A stretch of 64,000 bases of DNA from Symsagittifera roscoffensis. Lineage: Eukaryota > Xenacoelomorpha > Acoela > Convolutidae. Positions 45,287 to 54,526 of this stretch are shown in pieces. Below the pieces are notes generated by a model. That model searched no databases, was not told the DNA's origin, and saw nothing but the letters and a program-made list of their open reading frames with translations. How positions within the stretch are numbered: the stretch's first letter is position 1; every line of letters starts with the position of its first letter. The translations under genes and the position numbers were made by a program. The stretch lies in contig NC_087066.1 in the NCBI RefSeq assembly GCF_963678635.1, positions 66,315,277 to 66,379,276 on the forward strand, read 5' to 3'.

Positions 45287-45770
45287 GAATTGCGCTCGGC
45301 GATAAGTGGTTTTTATTAAGTTACTCGATAAGAATTAGAGTCAAGTTTTAGATTAGGTTAGGTTTTAGGTACAGTATTAGGGAATATGTTTTTATGTGAT
45401 GGCATAGGTGTGTGATGTTTATGTGTTTATGTGTTATGTTATTGTTATGATATGTTTCATGTGATTGTTATGATGTGTCATAAAAGACCTGGGGTACTCC
45501 AGGTCATCAAGGTGACAGCGCTCATTCGTGCTACTCTGACAAAGATAAAGGTGGACGATCCACCTTGGTGCTAAATTTTTAAATCAGAATTGAAAAGAGA
45601 ATTTCAATGGAGAGTTTTAAAGAGTTGAATGATGTTGTATCCAAAAATGATGGTTTTAAGTCGCGACTTGTTTTTTAGATCTTGATTGATCAAAAATTGT
45701 TTATTGAATCCATTGAATCGAAACGAGACAGGAAGACACTACACGACAGCAAGAATCAACACGATAAGAA
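45287..45770 (+). promoter_or_regulatory. Pol-ORF3 gap of A2 with hairpins and splice acceptor
   Basis: No gene. Two hairpins: GACCTGG/CCAGGTC (45486-45505) and AAGGTGGA-CGA-TCCACCTT (45548-45566). The second is largely kept in A1 (54301-54317). A strong 3' splice-site-like sequence, CTTGTTTTTTAG, ends at 45678, 93 bp before the ORF3 ATG, and is identical in A1 (ends 54430). This would suit a spliced ORF3 mRNA using leader donors. Confidence 0.5.
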
Positions 45771-47093
45771 ATGGGTGATACGAACGAACTCATGGAATTC
45801 CTCTCAGCGAGTCTATTAGCGACTCTAGACGAGATCTATCAGCGGCTGATCGATTGTGATTTCACACGAGAAGACCCGGGGCTGGCGATGTTTGTGGTCG
45901 CACTCCTTAATGCATTAGGACGAGAGGGTCGAGGGAATCGCCCTACGGAAGTCGTGTTGATGTTGGCCTTCGGTGAGTCCGGGACCGCCGAGAGAGGCCG
46001 AAACCGACTGATGAGATGGAGGCGTGGAGAAATGTCTGGCCACGACCTGGCTCGTGAGCCAGGACTAGGTGAACAGAGGGACCACCGGCTAGGTGACATG
46101 CCCTTACCAGTCCAACCGGCGCAGCCACTCATTGGAGCGAAGAGACAACGTGATGGGCCAGGCCCGTCACATTCAGTCGACTCCCCTACAGCTGCTCCTC
46201 CTTCAAAGAAAGTGAGGGTGAGTGAAATAGAGATCCAGACGTCGGAGACGATCGAGACGCTGGAAAAGACGGAGCAGAAGATCGGAGGCTGGAGAGAAGC
46301 TCTGGAGAACGAGATGAAACTGAAAGACAGTGAGGCCATCATAAACCGACTGGTTCAAAATATCTGGTGGGTTCAAGCTCCGCACCATATTGCAGTAGTA
46401 GATATCCTACACACATGGTGGTGATGGATGCGAGGACACAGCAGGTGTTGATTGACCAACTTTTCTCTGTGCCAAAGTGCGTGAGGTTGGCCAGAATGTC
46501 GGAGAGGTCATATGATTTGTTGGCAAAGATCTTTCGGGCAGTTGTATGTGGTTCTGAATTGCAAGAACCTTGCATGTGGTTCTGAATTGGACCTTTTCAG
46601 AACCACATGCAAGGTTCTGAGAATACCTAAAGCCATTGAAAGAATATGGTCAAGGCAAAGATTGATGCCTTGGTTCCGTGCAGTGATGACATCATGGATG
46701 TATGAACGCGCGAAGCGTCACATGTCAAGGAACACGGAAGCCTATCAATCTTTCCAGCTAGATATAGGACCAGGAGCCTATAAGAGAGCATTCCTGACGC
46801 ACAGAAACGCGGTCACCACGGCGGTGAAGCGAGTAGCTGGAGCGCCTTGTGTAACTGAAGATGAGAAGAAAGAGGTCTTAAGAGCTGACCTAGAACGAAA
46901 CGTGAGCCTGTGTCTTCACAACAGCTTTTGCAGGAACCGGGAGCAAAAGGTGAATGTGGACTTGCTACCTTGTTGCAAACCGAGGCTGTTGGAACAGGAG
47001 AGTTGGGGCACGGCCCGCAACTCCATGGACATGTTGGAAAAAGTCCTAGAAGATAGTGAAGCCGAAGATCAGGATGGAGAAGCAATGGAATGA
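45771..47093 (+). pseudogene. A2 ORF3, rearranged (new N-terminus, centre deleted)
   Basis: The ATG at 45771 (MGDTNELMEFL) opens a frame of 217 codons. Its first ~160 residues have no counterpart in the A1 or C copies that I can see. They include a basic, possibly nuclear-targeting patch (PPSKKVRV). At about 46270 it joins the ORF3 segment EQKIGGWREALENEM, which in A1 lies at 56989, so about 2.4 kb of ORF3 is missing. Further breaks are a frameshift at about 46350 and a deletion with an inverted filler at 46545-46600. The C-terminal part (46620-47093, GPGAYKRAFLTHRNAVTT) is open and like A1. Function unknown. Confidence 0.7.
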
Positions 47094-47712
47094 AGATGAT
47101 GGAACGAAGAAAACTTTGAAAATTGTTACAATTGTTAAATTGTTGAAAAAGAAATTTTAGTTATGACTATTTATGTATGTATATATAGAACATAGGTGAG
47201 TATATTTACCTATTTAAACACGATTGAAGTTTTTAACCTGTGTAAGACACAATTTCACTGTGTGGCGACATGGTAAGATTGAGTAAACTCGCTCGAGAAG
47301 GGTGGGTAACTCAATAACTTTCCTAGCCACAGAGTTTCTTAGTTTTAATATTGTAAGGACCGCATAAATAACTGATTATACTTGGTGAGTGACGTTAAGT
47401 TAATTTTAACGGGTGCGTGGCCGTGCCACGTCCCACTTTTTAATCACAAAGAGCGAAAAGAAATTTTAAGGCAAGACGACGTAAGTAGTCAGAAAAGAAA
47501 TTATATCTAGGACACTCCTCATGGTGAAAATTTTGTGAAAATGTTGAAAGGCAGTGAGATGTGGTACGATGCCATTTGTAAACACGTAGTCAGTTGAGGT
47601 GGGGTAGATAAATTTCATTTTCTTATGCGATTTGTAAGATTGATTACAGAAAACTGGATAACTACTTGACGATAACCCGGTGTTATGCGATCAATAGGGA
47701 CATTGATGGGGA
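47094..47712 (+). other. A2 3' untranslated region, no gene seen
   Basis: AT-rich sequence between ORF3 and the polypurine tract, matching A1 58236-58988 with some deletions. Nothing coding is visible. Confidence 0.6.
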
Positions 47713-47726
47713 TTGTCCGGGGAGTA
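47713..47726 (+). promoter_or_regulatory. Polypurine tract of A2
   Basis: TTGTCCGGGGAGTA directly precedes the LTR TG. The purine run GGGGAG is short. The same word precedes the 3' LTR in A1 (58989-59002), and CGAGTCCGGGGAGTA does so in C. The word also occurs at several places inside pol. Confidence 0.7.
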
Positions 47727-48612
47727 TGTGCCATTCTGCCAGATTGGCACAGCGCAACCTTCCGACGAACCACGAATCAGAGAGAAAAGGCCTTAACAGC
47801 AAAAAAGTGCTTGAAAGGAGGGTCGAAGTATTCTGATATTTTCTATTTTTTAAAATTTCGATTTTCAAGTTGATATTTCTCAGAAATACGAAAAACGGCC
47901 ATTTTGACCAAGAAAGCTGAAAAAATCAAAACAACGACAAATATTGTGAAAAACAGTCGTGCAAGAGACGGAGAATACGAAGCCTCTTATCGTGGCAGCA
48001 ACGCACGATAAGACCCTTATCAGCGGATATTAGTGGAGAAGGAAGCTTCGGTGGGGAAGGAATATTCCACGGAACCCTCCCGGGAGGCAAATTAGAAGAG
48101 ATAAGAGCGTTATCGCAGGAATATCACGGGAGCGGAGGCTTGGTCCCCCAGAGACTGTTTTATATGAAGGGACTGTATAAAACTGACTGTATAGCTACTT
48201 GGATGTCGTGAAACTTTAAATTAACACCGGTGTAACTTGTTATTTTAGAATATGAGTAGCTAGAAAGAGGAAAGGGTCAATCCATCTCCAATGGATTTAA
48301 TATAGAACTGTCACACAAAAACATATTAAAATAAATTGTTCGAGCCGTGTTTTTAATGACAATCACGTAGTCTGAGGATCCGAGACTCAGCTATGTGGTT
48401 GTGTTCGCATGTAAACGAAAGCTGATCAAAAGTCGTTTGACTGATGGCCTAAAAATGGTAACTTTTTACTTTGCCCTAGACAGACCAGAAAATCAACTGG
48501 CAAGGTCGAGACGGTGAAAAGCGACTAGGATTAAGGTAACTGACGCCTGCCAGTCGTTAATAGGTACTTTTTCTACGCTCCGTCGCTGTGTAGTAATTGG
48601 GCGAATGTTACA
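47727..48612 (+). repeat. 3' LTR of A2
   Basis: 886 bp, the same length as the 5' LTR and nearly identical to it. It ends in GTTACA and is followed at once by A1 pol (GGGTATGCTGAC). Confidence 0.93.
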
Positions 48613-49245
48613 GGGTATGCTGACAAAATATACCCCATGCAGCGGTTGATGAGAAACAATGGCAAAAAGTTCACTTGGACTGATGAGGCACAAGTTTCAT
48701 TTGAGAACATCAAACGTGAACTTTGCGATGCACCGGTCCTCGGCATGCCAACAGAGAAGGGGATGTTCGTGCTGGACACGGATGCATCGGTGGTTGCGAT
48801 ATCGGGCATACTTCACCAGGAGCAGAAGTGGAACGGGAGAACGGTTCTCCGTCCGATAGCCTACGGGAGTAAGGTCCTGAGTGATACTGAGACGAAGTAC
48901 GGCGCACCAAAAGCGGAGATGTTCGCGGTGATCACTTTCGAGGAAAAATACAGGGCCTACTTGGGGAGTGCTCCCTTCAAGTTACGTGTGGATAATTGTG
49001 CCCTTGCCTGGCTGAAAACCTATTCGATGGACCAAAGTTATTTTGGTCGTTGGATCGTGCGCCTAGATGGATACCACATGATCATAGAGCACCGTACCCG
49101 TGATAAGCACCAGAACGCAGATAGCCTCAATAAAAAGACAGAATTCTATGAGCGCCTCGAGGAGAAGCAGGCTAACCAATCGGAAATCAAAAGACGGGTT
49201 TTCATTTCTGGACAAGGAAACCTACGACAAACTGCCACTTACTAG
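48613..49245 (+). pseudogene. pol: A1 RNase H, resuming after A2
   Basis: Continues A1 RT from 27493. GYADKIYPMQRLM leads to RNase H with FVLDTDASVVAISGIL, KAEMFAV, RVDNCALAWL and RDKHQNADSL. It keeps the Trp (QKWNG) that is TAG in A2. An extra A near 49190 shifts the frame (ATCAAAAGACGG versus ATCAAAGACGG in A2), so the frame ends at 49245. It would remove RNA from RNA-DNA hybrids. Confidence 0.85.
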
Positions 49246-51463
49246 GTGGTTAGACAAGTCAGGGCATCCTATACCTGGACACCCTGACCTTCCAGTGGAG
49301 ACGGCCGCGGAGATAAAGGTTTTAGCCAGGGGCGAGTACGTTCTGCTGGATCTGCTAGTCCGATTCAATTTGGTACAGCAAGAACTTACCAGGCTGGGTA
49401 TAAACAGCATAGCTCTATCGAGCAGGACGGTGAACGTGGCGCCGGACGTCATGGGGAAGCAGGGAAGTGGATAGGCATGATCGTGAGTGGATGGAGACCA
49501 TGCAGCGGTTGACTGTCACTGAGAGAACAGAGAAGATGCCAGTGTTCATTCGCAGCCGAGGTTTTGAACGGGATTGCAAGTCGATAGTCAACCAGCTGGT
49601 GAGCTCAATGCCGAAGGAGGTCTTGTTGAGAACTTCGTTCACTGAACATGGGACACTGAATCAGACCCATGCCACTGAAGAAGTCAGGGTCAAGTCGAAT
49701 CTAGCTTCACGAGGAAAGTGCATTTCACGGATGCCAGAGAAGAATACGAGCCGAGCTCAGATTGTTCGTCCGGGGACGAGACAATGTCCGGGGAGTCTGA
49801 TACCTTCGAGCCCGTCAAGGACGACTTGTCCGAGGTGTCTGACACCTTTGAGCCCGTACAGGACGACTTGTCCGGGGAGAGGTTGTTTAGACCACTGAGG
49901 GATAGAATGTTGTCCGGGGAGTCGGGTTCGAAGCGACCGATGGACAGAGTTTTGTCCGGGGAGTTGAGAAACATCTCAGACAACTTGGAATATGATGTTG
50001 GGAAATCAGTCGACTCAAGTGTTGACTCGAGGCCCCAGTCCTGGGACAACACGTCTGAAACAACTTCCAATTCCGATATATCGGAGATCGCGATCCACTC
50101 CTTGTTGGTAGACTGGAAGCAGCGTGGGCTGGACCGAGAAACACATCAGACAGAATTTTATGAGCGCCTCGAGGATAAACAGGCTAACCAATCAGAGATC
50201 AAAGACGGGTTTTCCTTTCTGGACAAAGAAACCTACGACAAGCTGCCACTTACCTGGTGGTTAGACAAGTCAGGGCATCCTATACCCGGACACCCTGACC
50301 TTCCAGTGGAGACGGCCGCGGAGATAAAGCTTTTAGCCAGAGGCGAGCCCGTTCCGTTGGATCTGCTAATTCGATCCAACTTGGTGCAGCAAGAACTTAC
50401 CAGATTAGGTATAAACATCATGGCTCTATTGAACAGGACGGTGAACGTGGCGCCGGACGTCATGGGAAAGCTCCGTGACTTGTTGGACAGGGAAGTGGAT
50501 AGGCATGATCATGAATGGATGGAGACCATGCAGCGGTTGACTGTCACCGAGAGAACAGAGAAGAGGCCAGTGTCCATTCGCAGCCGAGGCGTTGAACGGG
50601 ATTGCAGGTCGATTGTCAACCAGCTGGTGAGCTCGATGCCGAAAGAGGTCTTGTTGAGAACTTCGAATCAGAACCAAACTACTGAGGAAGTCAGGATCAG
50701 ATCGAAATCTAGCTTCACGAGGAGAGTGCATTTCACGGATGCAAAAGAAGAATACGAGCCGAGCCCAGATTGTTCGTCCGTGGACGAGACAATGTCCGGG
50801 GAGTCTGATACCTTCGAGCCAGTCAAGGACGACTCGTCTGAGGAGTCAGACACCTTTGAGCCTGTGCAGGACGACTTGTCCGGGGAGAGGTTGACGAGAC
50901 CACCTAGGGGCAGATTTTTGTCCGGGGAGTCGGGTTCGATAGACCGATGGACAGAGTTTTGTCCGGGGAGTTGAGAAACATCTCAGACAACTTGGAATAT
51001 GATGTTGGGAAATCAGTCGACTCAAGTGTTGACTCGAGGCCCCAGTCCTGGGACAACACGTCTGAAACAACTTCCAATTCCGATATGTCAGAGATCGCAA
51101 TCCACTCCTTATTGGTAGACTGGAAGCAGCGTGGGCTGGACCGAGAAACACATCAGGATCCAGACAGGGACAGATACACCTCAGATGAAGAGGGCACTGT
51201 GGTAGATAATGCCGCAGACGAGCTCGAGCTGGTAGCAGTTTCGAAACGCCCAACCAGATTGCTGCCACATGGTATGGTCGCCACGTACCAATCTGGAACC
51301 ATCTGTGCAGGAAGCATCGCCTTTGAAAAAGATATGGTGTGTCAAGTTGATGGACGATGCTCATGCTCCGGAGATAATGAGTGGGGAAATGAACGTGGTA
51401 AAGACGTATTTGAAAGCCAGGTAGAGGCTGTCAGATCTCCTAAGGGCTCAACGAAATGATAGA
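49246..51463 (+). pseudogene. pol: A1 RNase H-integrase linker, duplicated
   Basis: The acidic linker occurs twice: original 49137-50148, then a second copy from 50149 that starts again at the text encoding TEFYERLEDKQANQ. The second copy is almost identical to A2 (from 41371), whereas the first is clearly diverged from it. Both carry SGESDTFEPV repeats. An open frame spans the join (49718-50974). The second copy has a 21-bp deletion relative to A2 near 50666 and shares A2's frameshift (GATAGACCGATGG, 50938). Reading then follows 50947-51459 and shifts into integrase. Confidence 0.8.
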
Positions 51464-52649
51464 ATGACGAGCAGTCTGAAGAAGTGGATCGAGCATGGAG
51501 CACCTGACAAGGGAGACTTGGAAGAAGACAGCTACAAGATCTTGAAGCAATTCTACCTGAAGAGAAAATACTTGTTGTACCTGAACAAGGACGGAATCGT
51601 AGCCTGTAAACGTAAAGAGGAGGACAAGGTCGTTTATAAATACAATTCGATAGTGTTACCACAGTTGTACCAGACCGAATTGCTCTTTCTTTCACATGAT
51701 CAGATGGGCCATCAAGGCGTGGACAAAGTGTACCACAGGATACAGAAACGATTCGAATGGCCGGGATTGAACAAGGCTTGTGAGAAGTGGATCGCCGCAT
51801 GCCTGTCATGTCAACAGGCGAAGGATCCCAGGAAACTAAGGTTACCCCTACAGTCAATAGAGTCGTCGGGATTCAACGAAGTGGTGCAAATTGATCATCA
51901 GAAGATCTGCATGACACCAACGGGCTATAATCAGGTGCTGGTAATGATCGACCATTTTACGAAATATGCGGAGGCAGCACCCTGCATGACAGCATCGGCC
52001 GAAGAAACATGCGATCATTTGATAAATGTGTGGATAGCGAGGCATGGCTGCCCCATCACATTCCAATCGGACATTGGCAAAGCATTCGTGGGTGATCTCA
52101 CGAAGGAGTTAATGAAAAGGTCGCATGTAGCGCTGGCCCACTCGACCACTTATCACCCGCAAACGAATGGCCTAGTCGAGAGGCAAAATCGCACACTGGT
52201 ATCCATGCTGAGAGTCTATTGCTCACGCTACATGGATGACTGAGACAAGCACTTGCCGCAAGTGATGGGTGCTTACAACAGCACGGAGCATTCCACCACG
52301 GGAATAAGTCCGCACATGATGCTAACGGGTCACGAAAAAGCGCATCCGTTGACGGTTCTCTACCCTGAATATGAAGGGAAGAGAAAAGCACCGCAAACGT
52401 ACGTGCGGGATGTCATTAGAGGACAGCAGGACCTCAATGACTTATGCAAGAGGAACACGCAACAGGCGCAAATTAGACAAAAAAGGAGGTTTGATAAAAG
52501 CACAGCCGATGCAAAAGCCTACTTAGTTGGCGACTACGTCTGGGTGTTCCAGGAAGTGGTTCCACCAAAAGGAACCAAGAAATTATTAAAGAAATGGCGT
52601 GGTCCATTTCAGATAACAGAGGTGCACCAAGGAGGTCGTTTTTTTTCGA
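51464..52649 (+). pseudogene. pol: A1 integrase (A2-like copy)
   Basis: HHCC module, DDE core and start of the C-terminal module as in A2. The sequence is nearly identical to A2 42713-43880, including the TGA at 52241-52243. Open pieces are 51464-52243 and 52253-52771. One extra T near 52640 (CGTTTTTTTTCG) shifts the frame out of the GPY/F-to-linker region, which continues at 52650. Confidence 0.85.
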
Positions 52650-53087
52650 TTGAGCACTGGAAGAGCAGCTCATTACGAAAGCATCAAACCACACAATGCC
52701 TTGTCAGAGGACTGGTGCATCCCAGCGGACATGAAAGAGGGAGACTATTTGATAGTGGATCCTGCTTGTGAGGTGAATGAAAGGGGTACTCGCGACAAAA
52801 ACGAGGGGAATGAGGTGGTGGACGATTGCGACCTACCACTGCATCTGGAGTTGACCGAGCGAGTAGAGGTGGACGATGAAACTCTACCTTATGTCGAGGA
52901 AGACTGGGACTGCCCGGAACAAATTGAAACTGACAAAGGAATACAGCCTGACTTTCCTCACACCATGGAAACACGCCAGAGCAAGAGAGGAAAAAACAAG
53001 AAGAAATACAATCCGTACGGCGAGGATTTCGTCATAGACCGGATAGTTGTAAGTGATACGATGGACTCGCTGGTATGACTGGACGAA
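52650..53087 (+). pseudogene. pol: A1 integrase C-terminal linker
   Basis: Acidic and basic linker (VDDETLPYVEEDWDCPEQ, RQSKRGKNKKKYNPYGEDF) in the frame that leads to the macro domain. A TGA at 53076-53078 interrupts it; A2 has GGG at the equivalent place. After that codon the same frame continues into 53088-54044. Confidence 0.75.
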
Positions 53088-54044
53088 GTGGCGGTGCTAG
53101 AAGAAATCGACTTGGTGAATGACATGGATCAGGATTGGATCGACGATCGATCAGAACCGGAAGTGGAGTTCGAACCAGAAGCGGAACAGACTCATGAGCA
53201 AGAACTAACGAACTTGCGGGTGCTTGAATGGCCCCATGATCTGCTGACAGATCCAAAAGAGACAATCCTGACGATTCAGGACGTCGATAGAGACGGCATC
53301 AAATACATCTGTCATGACAATACCGAGTCCAACTGGGTCGCCCCAGATGGTCCTCTACATGTTCCACAATCCAACCTCGATCTGCTAGACCTTGGGCGAT
53401 CGACGGGGACGTCGATGGATATTTTTGTCCGGGGAGTGGGGGTAGGACTCACCCACACCGAAAACCTGATCATAAAAAAATTGAAATCGGCAAGAGAAAC
53501 CAAAGAACTAGAGACAGAAGGCGAGAATGCTAAAAAACCAGCTTTCGGACGAATTTTTGAATCTTATTTTGACCTACCGAGCCATTATTCAATTAATATC
53601 GTCAAAACGGACAGCGATTTTATACTCACGGAACGTACATGCGCTATAGCGATAACCGCGGACGTAAGCTTCAAAACAGCACTAGCGGCTGATTTCAAAA
53701 GAGAGTATAAGAACATCGAGTTTTTATTTAAACAGAGGCCTGGTGTGAGAGGGATGATAGCGCTGCCCCCTGTTGCATCACAGATACCAGGGAAATATTT
53801 GTGTTTTCTGGTTACCAAGGCCACTGATAGGCAACACGTAAATCCAGAAAGCTTGGTATTGGCCTTGACTCGACTTAGGGATTTTCTGGTTGAGAGAGGA
53901 GTGACCTCTCTCTCGTTACCAGTATATGATCCTAATAGGGGAAAGCTACATTCGAGAGAGTTGTACGCACTTGTACATGTGATATTTTCAGAGACTGACA
54001 TAGAGGTTTACTTACATAAAAAGTACTATCTGAGCATATGCTAA
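53088..54044 (+). CDS. A1 integrase linker fused to macro domain (TARG1/OARD1-like)
   Basis: A 318-codon open frame in phase with integrase, which shows that the macro domain is the C-terminal domain of the integrase polyprotein. Residues 1-170 are an acidic linker, including the word FVRGVGVG encoded over a polypurine-tract-like sequence (53425-53436). Residues about 173-318 are the macro domain: CAIAITADVSFKTALAADFK, KYLCFLVTK, GVTSLSLPVYDPNRGKL and SETDIEVYLH. The Lys equivalent to TARG1 Lys84 is at about residue 244. The catalytic Asp of TARG1 is replaced in the DPNRGKL loop. A1 and A2 differ at many third positions and have no indel within the domain, consistent with past constraint. Other macro families are possible, but the length and C-terminal half fit TARG1 best. 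Confidence 0.75.
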   Translation: MAVLEEIDLVNDMDQDWIDDRSEPEVEFEPEAEQTHEQELTNLRVLEWPHDLLTDPKETILTIQDVDRDGIKYICHDNTESNWVAPDGPLHVPQSNLDLLDLGRSTGTSMDIFVRGVGVGLTHTENLIIKKLKSARETKELETEGENAKKPAFGRIFESYFDLPSHYSINIVKTDSDFILTERTCAIAITADVSFKTALAADFKREYKNIEFLFKQRPGVRGMIALPPVASQIPGKYLCFLVTKATDRQHVNPESLVLALTRLRDFLVERGVTSLSLPVYDPNRGKLHSRELYALVHVIFSETDIEVYLHKKYYLSIC

Positions 54045-54526
54045 TATGCTAGGAATTGCATTCGACAATAAGTGATTTTTTTTAAGTTCACTTGATAGGA
54101 ATTAGGGTCAAGTTTTAGATTAGGATTAAGTGCATGTATCAGCTATTAGGGATTATGTTCGTATGTGATAGTGTAGTTGTGTGATGTTTATGTGTTATGT
54201 TATTGTTATGATATGTTTTATGTTTTGTATCATAAAAGACCTAGAATACTCCAGGTAGTCAAGGTGACAGCGCTCATTTGTGCTACCTTGGCAAAGATGC
54301 AGGTGGGCGATCCACCTTGGTGCTAAATTTTTAAATCAGAATTGAGAGGAGAATTTCAATGAAGAGTTTTAAAGACTTGAATGATGTTTTATCCAAGAAT
54401 GACGGTTGTAAGTCGCGACTTGTTTTTTAGATCTTGATTGATCAGAAATTGTTTATCGAATTCATTGAATCAAACGAGCCGGAGGAAACTTCAAGACACG
54501 AGAATCAACACAATAAGAAATGCGAA
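54045..54526 (+). promoter_or_regulatory. Pol-ORF3 gap of A1 with hairpin and splice acceptor
   Basis: Homologous to A2 45287-45770. It keeps the GGTGG..TCCACC hairpin (54301-54317) and the acceptor-like CTTGTTTTTTAG ending at 54430. The GACCTGG hairpin is degraded here. No gene is seen. Confidence 0.45.

Larger units (their letters stand above)
27494..48612 (+). mobile_element. Element A2: 21.1-kb Ty3/Gypsy element inserted in A1 pol
   Basis: Complete insertion with an 886-bp LTR at each end (27494-28379 and 47727-48612) and TG..CA ends. A1 pol reads up to CATCAAGGGG on the left and resumes at GGGTATGCTGAC on the right. A2's own uninterrupted copy of this site is TCAAGGGGTATGCTG, so the target repeat is GGG or GGGG. 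By eye the LTRs differ at roughly 15-20 positions, so the insertion is not brand new. Contents: leader 8.2 kb, gag-pro-RNase H-IN-macro, ORF3, polypurine tract. The RT core is missing, so it would need another element's RT. Confidence 0.93.

Noticed and set aside
31012-45525. 11-base complementarity between leader (CGCTGTCACCT) and pol-ORF3 gap (AGGTGACAGCG)
   Set aside because: Present in both A1 and A2, but a match of this length is expected by chance between sequences of these sizes.
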